From contig RCNN01000131.1 in assembly GCA_003667245.1 (NCBI GenBank), positions 20,200 to 84,199 of the forward strand: 64,000 nucleotides of DNA. The letters run 5' to 3'. The position numbers and the translations under genes were made by a program. A model generated the notes under the pieces. It saw nothing but the letters and a program-made list of their open reading frames with translations, was not told where the DNA came from and ran no database searches. This document shows positions 50,001 through 62,061 of the stretch, one piece after another; position 1 is the stretch's first letter, and each line of letters opens with the position of its first letter. Source of the stretch: Heterostelium multicystogenum. Lineage: Eukaryota; Evosea; Eumycetozoa; Acytosteliales; Acytosteliaceae.

Positions 50001-51226
50001 TTACAAGAATATTTCTCTTCTTTTCATATAATACATGGTGATATATCTTAGTTTGACAGTGCGTAGGTATCGGTATTCAAAGTGAGGGTCTTTCTATAAT
50101 AAGATCAGACTCTTTTAGAGAGTTTGAGTCACAAACTGAGACTTCTATGTATATGGTTTGGTGTAAAGTTTTGGGCAGAGAACGTATGATTTTTTGCATA
50201 TTCTTCAGGAGTTACTGTTAAATTTCCAATACTCAAACCAAATGTTTTGATGTTCTTGAATATCTCAAGGATGTGAGTACTGTTGTGTGGAACGTCAATC
50301 CTCGTTATTTGATTTGCGCTTTGGGACAGGTTTTGGAGAAATGAGTCAACATCGTTGACGGTTTGCATGGAGATTTGGATGTACTTGGTATGGTTTTAAA
50401 TCCATATTGTCCATTCCTCTTAACACCTGAGTAGGAGATCTTGAGCTCCGGCTTGATGGCAACTGCTTCGTTTGCCATGCGGTGGAGAAAGCTATTGTAC
50501 CAAGGTAAGCGGATGCAAGTGACAGATGACTGAGTAAGATAGCTGAGGAATGGCTTTATAATCCCAAGAAGTCATATTTTCAGTAGAATATTTAATAAGT
50601 ATTCTTATGAGGTGTGGGTTGTACTTCAAGAAGACATCGCTAAACTTGGCATTTAGATACCTAACTTCAACCCTTAGTTTTCTGCAAGAGTGGCACCGAC
50701 ATGATAGTTTGACAACTAGTTCATCAGACACATTTATGCATTTGCTGATATCAAGATATCTAAGTCTGCCAATGAAGCAATTGCTCGCTAAGAAGAGAGG
50801 CACGTTCAATCCAATTATTGCTGAGAGAGTTGTTGAATATGATAGGAGCAATTCGAATCTTTGGAACAAGGTGAGTAACAATGTATTTCATCACATCTTT
50901 GGAGATGAACGATAGTTTATAGACAGTTAATAATGCAAATTCGACATTAACTCTTTTACTATTTGAGGTCTTTTAGTATTATTATTATATTTGAACTGGG
51001 CCTTCTAAAACATGTTGAGAACTAGTTTGTATAATAGAACTTTTCTAAATATATCAATTCTGTCAAAGTATAATAGATGATATGATTTATAATTATCTGT
51101 GGTAGCTTATACTCATTGTTTGAGTGATGAATTGATGATGGATGTTGCTGTAGCTGTTGATGATAATGATGATGATGGTGATTTACTTTGTTTAAAACTT
51201 AACATGTTTGAAAATGATTTAAACAT
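50001..51226 (-). pseudogene. Dead copy of the F-box/LRR-like gene
   Basis: From an ATG at 51226 (MFKSFSNMLSFKQ, compare MFKTISSLMG in the intact gene) the segments follow the 43594-44796 gene in order: KLPQIIINHIIYYTLTELIYL, RLRYLDISKCINVSDELVVKL, LRVEVRYLNAKFSDVFL, SWDYKAI, EIFKNIKTFGLS and PHFEYRYLRTVK. They fall in different frames and are broken by at least one clear in-frame stop (after KFYYTN) and several shifts. With so many lesions, true pseudogenisation is more likely than sequence error. It sits between the two ComC-like genes. Confidence 0.8.
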
Positions 51227-51507
51227 GATATAATAATAATACAAAGTGTTCATCAAAAATTAAATCTAGATATTTAATCTTAGCAAAGATTTTTATTTTG
51301 TAGGAAGTTGACATGTAAAATCTTTTAATTAAATATCAAGATACAATCGGATGATATTTATGTCTGGAAGAGTAGACCATTTCACCCCAACTTTTGGTTT
51401 AGGTGATTTTGTCACTTTATATTCAAAGTCATAATTTAGATTTAAAGTCTTACTAATTCTACTACTACTTTTATTATTATTGGATTCCAATATTTACAGA
51501 GATAATT

Positions 51508-54500
51508 ATGTTACCAATATTGATCTGTTTAATTATTAATTGTATTTTTAAATTATAATCAAATTTAGATATCGTTATTAACATTAGTTTATTTTATTAG
51601 TGTTATTAATAAATGGACAAATTTCCAATTATACTTATATCAACCCAAATCTAATTTCCAATGGAGAATGCAACACATTGATTTCTATTACAGTAGAATC
51701 AAACTTGGATATTTCAGCTTCAGATTTCAAGTCTCAATACGGTACAATCTATTTGAGGAGTTCCTATAACTATGGCAACCAACATTTGTTTTCCTTCCAA
51801 TTCAATATACCGCTGTCACCCAATACAAATAGTTATAATGCTTCTATACACTTTTTTAGGCAAGGAAGCCCTGGCTTTCCTAACGAATTTATTAATATTA
51901 CTAATATTATATGTAAAAGTATGAAAAAAGTTAATCACTCTATTATCTGTATTCATCCGTCCTAATCTATTAATACATTTATATTAGATATTACATTAGA
52001 AGAGTTTTCCATTCGAAAAAGAGGTAATAGTCTGTATAATTCCTTAGTGCCAGGTGTTTACCAATACATAGAGTTTAATTTCGACACAGAAATAAGTTTA
52101 GTGGACCCTTATATTTATTATATATCTTGTGAAAATCTCGATGTTCCATCATATCTATGTAGTGTATCATCAATACATGCCAATATAAATGCATATGCTT
52201 TACAAATGATTCCAGCGAATGAAGTTGCCTTGATAAATGAATTTACACTTCGTCTTACCTTAATTAGTTCGAATTTAGTCTTAAATATAACAGTGCCAAA
52301 TCTATTCCCTCGAGGTATGTTTGTTGGACCATTCTTTTTCATTTCAAAAAGATAATATACTCATAAATATTTCATAGGTAATAGCACTGCTGAGTTAGAG
52401 AGTATCGAATTCTATCCACCTTCTGGTTCAATCTATACACAAGACCAACAGTTTTTAAACCTATTTTTTATATCCTCACTAACTTTCTCAAATTTCAACT
52501 CAAGGCTCCAACCTCAATCTATGATCACATTTAAGAATGAGAACGTTACAACCTATACTGCAATGTATCAATTTAATACAATATCTCCAGGAATTTTTTC
52601 AATCTCTCTCGTTGACTCTGCTGTCACTTTATTAAGTAATAACTATAGCTTAACATTTAAGACATTAAGTAAGTCAATAATAAGTTTTTATTGAGTCATT
52701 TATTAATTGTTAAATTAGATATATCTCGTGTATCATATTATAGTGGTGTTAGCATATACGATACACAAACCAATTCTTACTTCGTCATCTTTACTTTTAC
52801 TACACCATACTTATCTAGTTATAGACTTACGATGTCATCTGGATCGAATATATTATCTTTCAGTAATTGGTATCCTAGTCATTTTGAAAATGAACTGTAT
52901 TACTATAAAATTGAATTTCCCATTGTTCCATCCATATACGACCAAATATTTTCTGCTGGATTAAATATACTTAATAGTATGACTTCATTTTTTGTACCTG
53001 GAATTACATCCCCTGATGGTATTTATAAATATTTATAATATTATCTGTCAATATCAATATTAATTATTATTATTTCAAAGTTGAAATGTACGAAATAGAA
53101 TCTATTCAGTTTAGAATATCATCTCTTACTACCATCATTGCTAGAGTTACCATTACTTCTAACTATCCAATTCTTAAAATTATTTTGTCAACCAATCCTC
53201 TTACAAATATAAATCTAATTGATGGAAATATCTTCAATGGAACTTATGAAGTAGAAATTTCTACATCTTGGATCCCTAGAGATTACAAAGTTCTAATAAT
53301 TACATCAATAACAATGTGGCATCAGTATTCTCGTTTAATCAGCCATATAATACTAAAGGTGTATTGTTACCTCCTATCCCAGTTATAAAAGATTTAAGTT
53401 AGTAGTTTAAACCCAAACTTGTAATAGCAATATATTAATTATATTATCAATTAGGTTCAATATTCGCTTTGAATATCACCTACTATCAGTTTGTCCCTAA
53501 CTATATAGACTTGTCTAATGGAGAAGTTGATGTCAAACTCTATCTCAGTATGTCATTTGACTCTATTAACTTGACACCAAGCATATATATTCCTTTGAAG
53601 GCGGAATCATTTTTTGGAGTGTATAACTCATCTCTAAAGATGTATCAAATTGATTTTACTCTTCCTAACAGCCTTCCTATGGGTAACCAACAATATTATC
53701 TTAATTTTGACAAACAAATGAGTTATAATCTACCACAATATATCCTGGAGACTATCATTGGAAATAATGCCACTCTAAATGTTTCCAAATCATGTAAATA
53801 TAATGTGAATTTCTAAAATGAACTAATACTAATTCTTTTATAAGTTGGAGGAGATTTTATTCAGCCAATGATCATAGATGTCATGTCAATCACAGGAACA
53901 AATGTTACTTTGAATGTGAAGGATAACATTATAGGATGGAATCTAAGGATCACAGATTTTGCAATTGGTTTCAAAAGTGGAAAGATTGATGTAATTTCAG
54001 ATATTGATTTACTTCCAAGGACTTTATCATTTGATATTCTAAATAGAACATCTGGTACCCCATTGGATGGAGTTTACAGAGTTCAATTAAATGTAGATGA
54101 TGTTATTAAAACCCAGATTTTTACTTTGACCAATGCAGTGATGAGCGATGGACAAAATTTCATTCCATTGTTTAATCCACTGACAGGAATTTATGGAACT
54201 CCCAAAGAAAATCAAATGAAAATTAAAGTCAATTGTTTAAATGGTATATATTAATAATGTTTTAGAAATGATATTAAATATTAACTTCTTGGTATTACTT
54301 TATAGAAATTATTGATACAATCCCACCACGACTCTACAATATATCATTTACTCCAAAGGTTGATGTTGGAATTCATAATAGAATAGTTGAATTTAGTGTA
54401 GTGGTTACAGAAAATAATACAGAATCTGGAGTGTCTACTAGACATGGACCTGTAGTACATTTAACCTCTGAAAATGGTAATTATTTGGAAGTTACTACCA

Positions 54501-56067
54501 ATTTCGTCCAAACAGATCAGGGATTATCATATTTCTATGCCACATCTCTTTTACCATTTGGATTTGGATTTGACAAAATTTTTGTCAGTGTCTATGGTAT
54601 AACAGACAGGAATTTAAATATAATTTCCTATACTTCACAAGAACTTAAAGATCTAAGTTTCCCATACATCATTTTGAGACAATGTACCCTTGTCACACCA
54701 ATAATTGAATCAACTTCAGTTCTATTTGCTTCTGGTGGTTCACTAACAGTCTATGGAAGATCATTTGGACTTTCCAATAACTCCCTCATATCGAAAATAG
54801 ATTTACAAGATGGAAATGGATATCAAGATATTGAGTTAGATTTCCATTCAGGAATCTTGTTACAATATCTTGGTCGTATTAAACCTATCAAGTCCAACTT
54901 TATTACCTTTAAAGTTATTAATAATAATATTGAATCAAATGAATATAATATAACAGTTATACATCCAAAACCTCCCAAAACAACACCTACTCCGAGCCCA
55001 ACTCCAACTCCCTCTCCACCTTCTTGCCCAGGAACACCAGAATGTAACAATCAAGGAAGATGTATTAATTCTGTATGTCAATGTATTCAACCATGGTATG
55101 GTCCATCATGTTCATCAAGTAAGTTTGAAGGGATTTGTTATGTTTCAAGATCAATTTGATTACTTACTAACTCTCTGTTGTAAATATAGAAACAATAATT
55201 ACTCCTATTCCACCAGCATACCCAGAACCATCTACAGGAACAAATGTTACAGAATCTGGAAATCTAATCACTACATCAATCGAAATCATTGGAATCAGAG
55301 AGTTAGATGATACAATGAATGTTGTAGAACAATTCAACATCACAACTTGGAACTTTACAGATCTGACATCTCCAACAAACAATCCAAAGTATTTCTACTC
55401 ATCAACGATCAACAAAAGATCAACGATTCTCAATGTAACAATCGAATATTTCAAACAATCAACAAACATCACATTTGCCAATCAGAATTTTTTCATTCCA
55501 CAATCAACAATCAAATTCACCATGAGTCTGAACTCATATCAATTCAACTCCCCAACCAACTCATTGCAGATATTGATGAAATCTACAATTGAAAGTGATA
55601 ACTCTGATGTTTGTTCATCTTCAGGTGTTGGTACTATTGATGGATCTGTTGAATGGATCAAATTGAACATCGATCATGAAAGTCTGTATGGAAGATTCCT
55701 CTCTAATGCAATCATAGATGGTTTTGTTACACCAATCAAGAATGTCATCATCGAAGATGAAAAAATCCAAAGTGAACAAACCAAGCAATTCAGATCTGCA
55801 ATTGTCGGAATTACACTACCTGCATTCTCGGAATCAGTAGATATCGATCCAGATTTCTCTAATCTTGTTGATCTTGGCTCGAGTGACACCGGAGATTTTA
55901 TTTGTGGGAAGAAGCATGGTCTAAGTACAGGTGCTATTGCTGGAATTGTAGTTGGATCAGTTATTTTCTTTTCAGTTGTCATTGGAGGAATAATATTTCT
56001 GTTAAGAAGAAAGAAGAACAAAGATGAAGTTTTGAAATTGAAAAAAAAATTGTCTCAAATGAAATAA
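51508..56067 (+). CDS. ComC-like EGF/IPT-domain surface protein
   Basis: Ten exons: 51508-51541, 51601-51918, 51988-52314, 52378-52668, 52719-53018, 53081-53397, 53455-53793, 53845-54243, 54306-55118, 55190-56067. They join in frame to about 1,338 residues if one missing T at 53291-53292 is allowed. A signal peptide is split by the first intron (MLPILICLIIN / LLLING). The ectodomain is beta-rich with repeated ~100-residue units. An IPT/TIG-like segment (FASGGSLTVYGRSFG), Pro/Thr linker, EGF-like domain (CPGTPECNNQGRC to PWYGPSC), membrane-proximal domain (ESLYGRFLSNAI, DPDFSNLVD), TM helix (AGIVVGSVIFFSVVIGGIIF) and KKK-rich tail follow. The length is close to that recalled for D. discoideum ComC, a protein needed in multicellular development. 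It is probably an adhesion or signalling receptor. Confidence 0.82.
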
Positions 56068-56540
56068 AATCCACTTATCATCATGGAATCAGATTTTGAC
56101 ATGGAGATGAATACTAATCAAAGAATCTTATGATTTAGACATAAAATACATTTCAACTTTTAAAGATAATAGGTAAGTTATTATTTATTATAATAACAGA
56201 ATATCATTCTAATATATTTTCAGATAAATCACCTCTTAACTTTCATAGTATCCAAAAGCTGCTAGGTTTTATTTAAGTCAATAAAAAATATTATTATTGT
56301 TTTTAAAACACCCAAATGTAAATAATTCATATATTTTAATATTTGTGTTAAAAATCAAATAACCAATATGATGTGATCAAATAGATTCAAAATTAGTGTG
56401 GTGATTGATGTTGAGTGGTAATTCAAAATATAAATCTCAGATGTATATCTGTTTCATTTCATTTGATATGAATGTTTTGTGTATAAATAAGATGTTACAC
56501 TTAATAGATTGATCATACCAACTTCAATATTCATAGAGAA
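56068..56540. other. Intergenic, no gene seen
   Basis: About 470 bp of flanking DNA including the putative promoter of the small secreted-protein gene (TGTATAAATAAG near 56479). Confidence 0.5.
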
Positions 56541-56982
56541 ATGAAAATTTTCAATATAGTTTTCCTATTTGTTATTGTTTCTTTGGTTTCTGTAGCTATT
56601 GGAGAAACCTATGATATTGAACATGAACAATTTTTTGCTAGTACCCAGCAAATACCAACAGTTGAGGTCAATATCATTAGCATTGCCAGGATAATTAATG
56701 GTGAATCCCAATTCATTATTATTAATTTGGACACAAATCTAGTTTCCTATGGTAATCAACACAATTTGAAAACGTTATCCGTTGCAGAGGCCTTTGAATT
56801 AAAAAAAACTAGTTAGATCTGATGTCTTCAAAAATTTAGATGCTCAATCATCTTATGTTAATCCTAATTCAATCTCTGGTGATACTACATGGGTTGTGCA
56901 AACTGCTCCTCTCCAAAAATTAATCATTTGGTCTTCTTCAACTCCAGTAACCGGGTCGTCCCCAATTCACTCAAACCTTTGA
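56541..56982 (+). CDS. Small secreted protein (frame shifted in an A8 run)
   Basis: The ATG at 56541 opens a clear signal peptide (IFNIVFLFVIVSLVSVAIG, residues 3-21). As written the frame stops at 56816. Removing one A from the A8 run at 56801-56808 continues the same protein (KLVRSDVFKNLDAQSSYV, TTWVVQTAPLQKL) to TGA at 56980-56982, for 146 residues in total. It has no cysteines and no second membrane segment, so a soluble secreted or vesicle-lumen protein is likely. Function is unknown. It is convergent with the alpha-tubulin gene, about 100 bp away. Confidence 0.65.
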
Positions 56983-57086
56983 GTACTACTTCAATTCCAG
57001 AGTAAATTAAATATTTGTTAAAGAGAACATTACCAATAAAGTTAAAAAGATTGCTCTTTATTAACTTTGAGTAATTTGTTTTTTGT

Positions 57087-58445
57087 TTACATTTCTTCGG
57101 CGATCTCTTCTTCTTGATCGTCCTTAACATCTTCGTAGTCTTTCTCGAGAGCAATGAGATCCTCACGTGCTTCCGCAAACTCACCTTCCTCCATACCTTC
57201 ACCGACGTACCAGTGAACAAAGGCACGCTTGGTGTACATGAGGTCAAATTTGTGGTTGATTCTAGCAAATACTTGAGAGATGGCAGTAGTATTTGAAAGC
57301 ATACAAACTGCTCTTTCGACACTCGACAAATCACCGCCTGGCACAGCGATTGGTGGTTGATGGTTGATACCACATTTGAAACCGCAGGGAGACCAGTCAA
57401 CAAATGAAATAGTTTTCTTTGTCCTCAGGTCATTGGCAGCCTTTTGGGCATCCTTTGGTACGACAGTACCACGGTACATCAAGCAGCATGCCATGTATTT
57501 ACCTTGATTTGGATCGCACTTGACCATCATGTTGTGTTGATCAAAGACAGCATTGGTAAGGGCTCCAACTGAGAAGTTTTCGTGGGCAGCCTTTTCTTTG
57601 GTAACAACTGGTGCATAGGAGCAGAGTAAGAAATGAATTCTTGGGAATGGCACCAAGTTGGTTTGGAACTCATTGATGTCGACATTCAATGAACCTTCGA
57701 AACGGAGAGAAGCAGTGAGTGAGGAGATGACTTGAGCAACCAAACGATTCAAGTTTGTGTATGATGGACGATCGATATTCAATGAACGACGACAGATATC
57801 ATAGATTGCCTCATTGTCCAACATGAAAGCGACGTCGGTGTGCTCGAGTAATGCATGGGTTGAGAGGACAGAATTGTAAGGCTCAACGACAGCGGTTGAC
57901 ACTTGTGGAGATGGATACACACAAAAATCAAGCTTTGACTTTTTGCCATATTCATGAGAGAGCTGCTGCAAGAGGAGCGCTCCAAAACCAGAGCCAGTAC
58001 CACCACCTACCGAGTGGAACACCATGAAACCTTGGAGTCCGTTGCAGTCGTCGACCAACTTTTGAATACGGTCCATGGTGACTTCGAGATGCTCCTTTCC
58101 AACGGTGTAATGACCACGGGCGTAGTTGTTGGCAGCATCCTCCTTACCGGTGATTAGCTGCTCAGGATGGAAGAGATTTCGGTAAGAACCGGTACGCACC
58201 TCATCGATGACCGTTGGCTCAAGATCAACGAAAACAGCACGTGGTACGACCTTACCACCAGAGGCCTCACTAAAGAAAGTTTCATAGGAGCCTTGTTTGT
58301 CATTGGGAGAGGTCGGTTTATTTTGCTTGTCAGCCTGCAAAGTACCGTCCTTATTGATGTTGTGCTCCAAGCAATAGAGTTCCCAGCAAGAGTTACCAAC
58401 CTGAACACCAGCCTGACCAATATGAATACTGATAATTTCACGCAT
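57087..58445 (-). CDS. Alpha-tubulin, divergent
   Basis: An intact single exon encodes 452 residues. The start [21 protein letters not shown], Lys40, the GTP motif GGGTGSG (147-153), the catalytic Glu of alpha-tubulin in [10 protein letters not shown] (259, equivalent to E254), KYMACC and the C-terminal [15 protein letters not shown] identify it. It would pair with beta-tubulin in microtubules. Departures from standard alpha-tubulins are numerous: a 5-residue longer H1-S2 loop after Lys40 ([11 protein letters not shown]), [10 protein letters not shown] in place of [39 protein letters not shown], and a short tail ending EEIAEEM with no terminal Tyr/Phe. The genome probably has another, canonical alpha-tubulin. 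It is divergently placed from the U1 gene. Confidence 0.93.
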   Translation of the reverse strand: MREIISIHIGQAGVQVGNSCWELYCLEHNINKDGTLQADKQNKPTSPNDKQGSYETFFSEASGGKVVPRAVFVDLEPTVIDEVRTGSYRNLFHPEQLITGKEDAANNYARGHYTVGKEHLEVTMDRIQKLVDDCNGLQGFMVFHSVGGGTGSGFGALLLQQLSHEYGKKSKLDFCVYPSPQVSTAVVEPYNSVLSTHALLEHTDVAFMLDNEAIYDICRRSLNIDRPSYTNLNRLVAQVISSLTASLRFEGSLNVDINEFQTNLVPFPRIHFLLCSYAPVVTKEKAAHENFSVGALTNAVFDQHNMMVKCDPNQGKYMACCLMYRGTVVPKDAQKAANDLRTKKTISFVDWSPCGFKCGINHQPPIAVPGGDLSSVERAVCMLSNTTAISQVFARINHKFDLMYTKRAFVHWYVGEGMEEGEFAEAREDLIALEKDYEDVKDDQEEEIAEEM

Positions 58446-59196
58446 TTACTTTTAATTTATTTATATTTGAATAATAAAATTGATTACAAAAAAAACAGAA
58501 ATGCAAATTATAATTATAATTTGAATGATTAAGATTTAGATTTGATTTGATATAGATTAGATATGATTATTTGTTTTGATAATGAAACAAATAAATTGTT
58601 AAAGAATAGATTAATATATTAATATATTCTAAAATAAAATATTAAAAGTGAAATTAATTAATTTACAAATGAGGATTTATTTGCAATTTTCTACATTTTT
58701 AAATGAAGTTGTTAATTACCAAATTATTTGAAATTTGAATTTTAAAAAAAACATCAAAATCAAAATCAAGAAGAAATGTGTGACTAGTAACTGTTTGTAA
58801 CACAGGTCTAGACAGGTGAAGACCAAGTTTCATCATTATATAAAGTTAGCAATATATCTCTGAGATAAGCTACTTGTAAGTTAACATCTGAATAACACCT
58901 CTTTATTGGAAAGCACTTTATTGTATGATAGTATAGTCTATTTTCATGCTATCAGTATCTTTTGGCTGATATTCATGTATTAATATTCTTGTAGTCAAAA
59001 CATAACAATTAATTGACAAATGAAATAGATTACGGAAAATAGAAATTCTGTGTATTTAGGTAAATTTATAATCTCTTTAAAATGTTGTTCTATTATATAT
59101 TGGTTTGTGTTTTGTTTTTACATTTATAAAAATCTATTGATGAAAATGCAATAGATAATATTCTTCTGGTTGTTGGATTTTTTACTGTAGGAACAG
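58446..59196. other. Divergent spacer between alpha-tubulin and U1 snRNA genes
   Basis: About 750 bp AT-rich. A short hairpin GGTCT/AGACC lies near 58805-58824. No protein gene was recognised. Confidence 0.5.
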
Positions 59197-59204
59197 TTCC
59201 ATAA
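59197..59204 (+). promoter_or_regulatory. DUSE-like snRNA promoter element
   Basis: TTCCATAA lies 57-64 bp before the U1 start. It differs by one base from the CCCATAA core of the dictyostelid upstream sequence element described for D. discoideum small RNA genes at about -63. Position plus sequence support the call; sequence alone would not. Confidence 0.6.
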
Positions 59205-59260
59205 AAATTAAGAAATATTAAATTTCCATGTTTATCAATTAAATGAAACATTATGTGGTA

Positions 59261-59420
59261 TACTTACCTGTTGATGATAGTTTAGTGATCATTCAGGCTA
59301 GAATATCTCTTTGCAAATTCCTCTTGCACACCTGGAATATGTTCTGGCGACTAACCAAATGGATAGTCGGTCAAACTAATTTCTGGTAGTGGTGGAGAAT
59401 GCGCTTGCGCATCTCCACCT
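59261..59420 (+). ncRNA. U1 spliceosomal snRNA
   Basis: The about 160-nt RNA starts with ATACTTACCT, the invariant U1 5' end that pairs with 5' splice sites (consistent with the GTAAGT donors across the window). Stem-loop I carries the U1-70K loop core GATCA (59287-59291). Stem-loop II carries TTGCAC (59324-59329), the U1A-type loop. Stem III is GGCGACTAACC...ATAGTCGGTC. The Sm site AATTTCTGG is at 59378-59386. The 3' stem-loop IV GGTGGAGAATGCG-CTTG-CGCATCTCCACC (59391-59419) forms a 12-13-bp GC-rich stem with a CUUG tetraloop. Order, spacing and length equal those of metazoan U1 (164 nt). A DUSE-like element precedes it. Confidence 0.95.
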
Positions 59421-59859
59421 TACACTTTTGCTTCATAATAATTACTTATTAATTATTATACTATTTCGAAATTCAGATGTTAAGATGTTTATCTTTAATA
59501 AAATCATATTATTATCTCATTGTAGTTGAATAAATAAAAGTTCACTTGTTCACTGATATATACCAAATTTATTTCGGTATTTTGGTCAAATTCACACTCA
59601 AAATCCAACTTCTAAATAAAAATTCTAATAAAACTTTTGGTATGTGGTCCACCAACTTCTCAAAAATGAAAAATGTGAGGCAGAAGATATTTATTGTTAT
59701 ATGTGGATGTGGTAGTGGCTTTACCTCCAAAGAATCTAATTTAAAGTTTTCGAAACAACCTCTCTCTCCGATATTGTTTTAATATAATATAATATATATG
59801 TATAAATAAGATATATATTTATTTATAGATATAAATATTAGATAATATAATATGCTAAT
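59421..59859. other. Intergenic, no gene seen
   Basis: About 440 bp. An open frame at 59546-59782 has no signal peptide or codon support and is not called. Confidence 0.5.
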
Positions 59860-61007
59860 ATGACAAGTAAAGTTAGTTATAATAAGTGTTTATTGCTACT
59901 TTTATACATTGTTATTTCGTTTGCAAGTTTTGATATTATCACCATAACCACAGCTATAACAACTACTACGACCACTACCACTACGACAAGTGCAGATTTT
60001 AGTATTCAGTCAAATCTAGAGAGTAAAAATGAGTTTGCGAAAGGGGGTTTTGGAGGCAGTGGTAACACAATGGACCCCAGCATGTGTATGCTGCAGGTAG
60101 ACGCCTTCAATAGCACTGAAGAGCACTACTTCCCGAAACGGTGCGAGTTCCTTGGCAGAGACGTTTCAAGGTCGGTCGCATCCAAGATGTCTTGCTGCTC
60201 GATGGTCGAGTCCGACAACTTTGAGAAGCGAGTGGACAACATCATCTCCCAGCTGTACGCGCCTCTCTATCACTGTGACAACATGACAGCACCGCTGAGC
60301 GACACCGGCTATTCGGTAAAAGCAATGGAGAATGGAGCGACCCCAGATTTAAACATGGGCGATGTTGGAAACGATTCGTTGCTTGAAGAAATATTGGATA
60401 CGCGATTCTATGTGAAGCTGTGCAGCGAGCATCTTGCTGCGCTGCAATGCATGAGGTGTTCGCGTGACCAGCGCTCTGTTCTGGGCAGAGAGGGCTTCGA
60501 AGACTACAGGCCGATGTCGTACGACCGCAAGAAGAATCCACTCTTCTATCTGCGCGACAGTGTAGGTGATGGCTATCCCTTTGTGCTCTGCGAGCAATAT
60601 GCAATGCAGTTTGTTCAATTTTTGTCAGTTTTGTCAATGTTCGAGAACAACCATTCACACAGCAATTCATATTTAATGAACACACCAAGAATCACTTTGT
60701 TGGAATCACAGAGAATGCAGGACTTCCCGACGGAATCAAAGTGTTGCCCTTTGTGTCGTTGGACTATATCGATGTTTTTCTGATAAGTAACGTCAATTGC
60801 TATACAAGAGAAATGCCTAGCTTTACCAAGCCCAAATGTACATCCATAATCAACAATCAGTGGACAACTCGCTACGTAGATGCACCTAACGAGGCTCCAC
60901 CCAACCATGACTTTGTATCCAGCTCGTCATCCCAAACCACACCGATAACCTCAATTATAAACTATTTATTTATTACCATTCTAATAATAATGATACTTCA
61001 AAAATAA
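59860..61007 (+). CDS. Secreted Cys-rich protein with C-terminal hydrophobic anchor
   Basis: About 382 residues if one missing T in the T5 run at 60619-60623 is supplied; as written the frame ends at 60783. It has a signal peptide/hydrophobic start (LLLLLYIVISFASFDIITI), a Thr-rich stretch, and an ectodomain with about 18 cysteines in pairs (KMSCCSM, LQCMRCS, FVLCEQY, CYTREMPS) and several N-glycosylation sites. In the corrected frame the sequence continues QQFIFNEHTKNHFVGITENA to a C-terminal hydrophobic end (IINYLFITILIIMIL) fitting GPI or membrane anchoring. The Cys spacing vaguely recalls folate-receptor/HHIP-type domains, but I do not assign it. G+C is high (60.0-60.6 kb) compared with the surroundings. 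Confidence 0.7.
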
Positions 61008-61040
61008 ATTTTCAGAAGTAATAATCAAACAATTCTCAAT

Positions 61041-62061
61041 TTAGTAGTGGAAGTTTGGGGTTTCTTCTATGAAGTTCCTGAGAGCAATCAAGTCAATATC
61101 AATTGTCTCTGGAAACATTGGAGGAACACCTCCTGGTACACCATGGAAGACTTCCGCACTTTGTAGTTGGAGAAGATACGGTGCAACGGTGGGCATAGGT
61201 TCAACAAAGGGGGTTGGCATCTACTGGATGTTTGTAACCCGATATTGAGTCTTGGGGAACTCCAAGATTGAGGAAGTAATTAATTGTTGGAGGATGAACT
61301 AATGGTCTATTCCCAAATGATACAACATGTGTTGGTCTGATTGGAAATAGGCCAGCAGCTCTGCGATACAAGAAAGCCAGTGCACAGAATGTTGTTGGTC
61401 CAGGAGGAACACCACCAGGATTGGGATTTGGAAGACGAGGGAAGAGCTTGATGCATATCACGAACTGAATATCAGTAGTTGCACTAAGATAATTAACAGC
61501 TCTTTGATGAAGTATATCAAGAGTTGAATAGTGAACTCCAACTTCAATGGTGACAGTAGGAAATGGAAGTTTGCCTGGATGCCAAGAGTGGTGGAACTTG
61601 TCCCCATTCTGCCTATTGGAATGACACAATTGTCTGGCATGTAACGAATGGATGGAGTAACATCCAACATCCTTCCTTGTTGTCCCTTCAGTGGGCCATT
61701 CGATTATTAATGATGGAAACAGCGATCCACATTGCAATCTCCTCGTGAATGGTTGATGGTAGAGTTGGGTGATGTACACTGTACCATTGTCATATTGGAG
61801 CTTTATCTTTGGATCGCCTTTCCGGTAGTTGAGAAATCTCTCCAATGGTACATTCTCTTCAAGGACAAATCGACTTGGCAGACTAGATAAATCATCTTCA
61901 AAGTTCCCTACAATTTGAAGAAAATGCTAGAGTGTAATTTCAGAATTAGTAATGAATTGAGAGAAAAGAATTGGGAGTATTGTAGAATTGTCACAAACCA
62001 TTTGGAGTTGTTCAACTCTGTCTGGAATCCAGGGACCGATCAAGGTTGGTTGCTCTGACAT
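61041..62061 (-). pseudogene. PD-(D/E)XK nuclease-like protein gene with several frame shifts
   Basis: Exon 1 is 62061-61999 (MSEQPTLIGPWIPDRVEQLQM) and exon 2 runs 61926-61041. Following protein-like sequence through exon 2 needs frame changes near 61745, 61690, 61570 and at the C5 run near 61210. The first three are each one missing base and together restore the original frame. The composite reads IHEEIAMWIAVSIINNRMA, then LDVTPSIRYMPDNCVIP, then FPTVTIEVGVHYSTLDIL, YLSATTDIQFVICIKLF. A helix with HE, a P-D strand, an E-V-G strand and a hydrophobic I-x-K/IKLF strand are the order of Uma2/PD-(D/E)XK-fold nucleases. The rest is Pro-rich, ending EETPNFHY. It may be a working gene with sequence errors. 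Confidence 0.5.

Noticed and set aside
56924..57403. 159-codon open frame overlapping the tubulin gene end
   Set aside because: Alternative frame of the tubulin gene running into its 3' flank.
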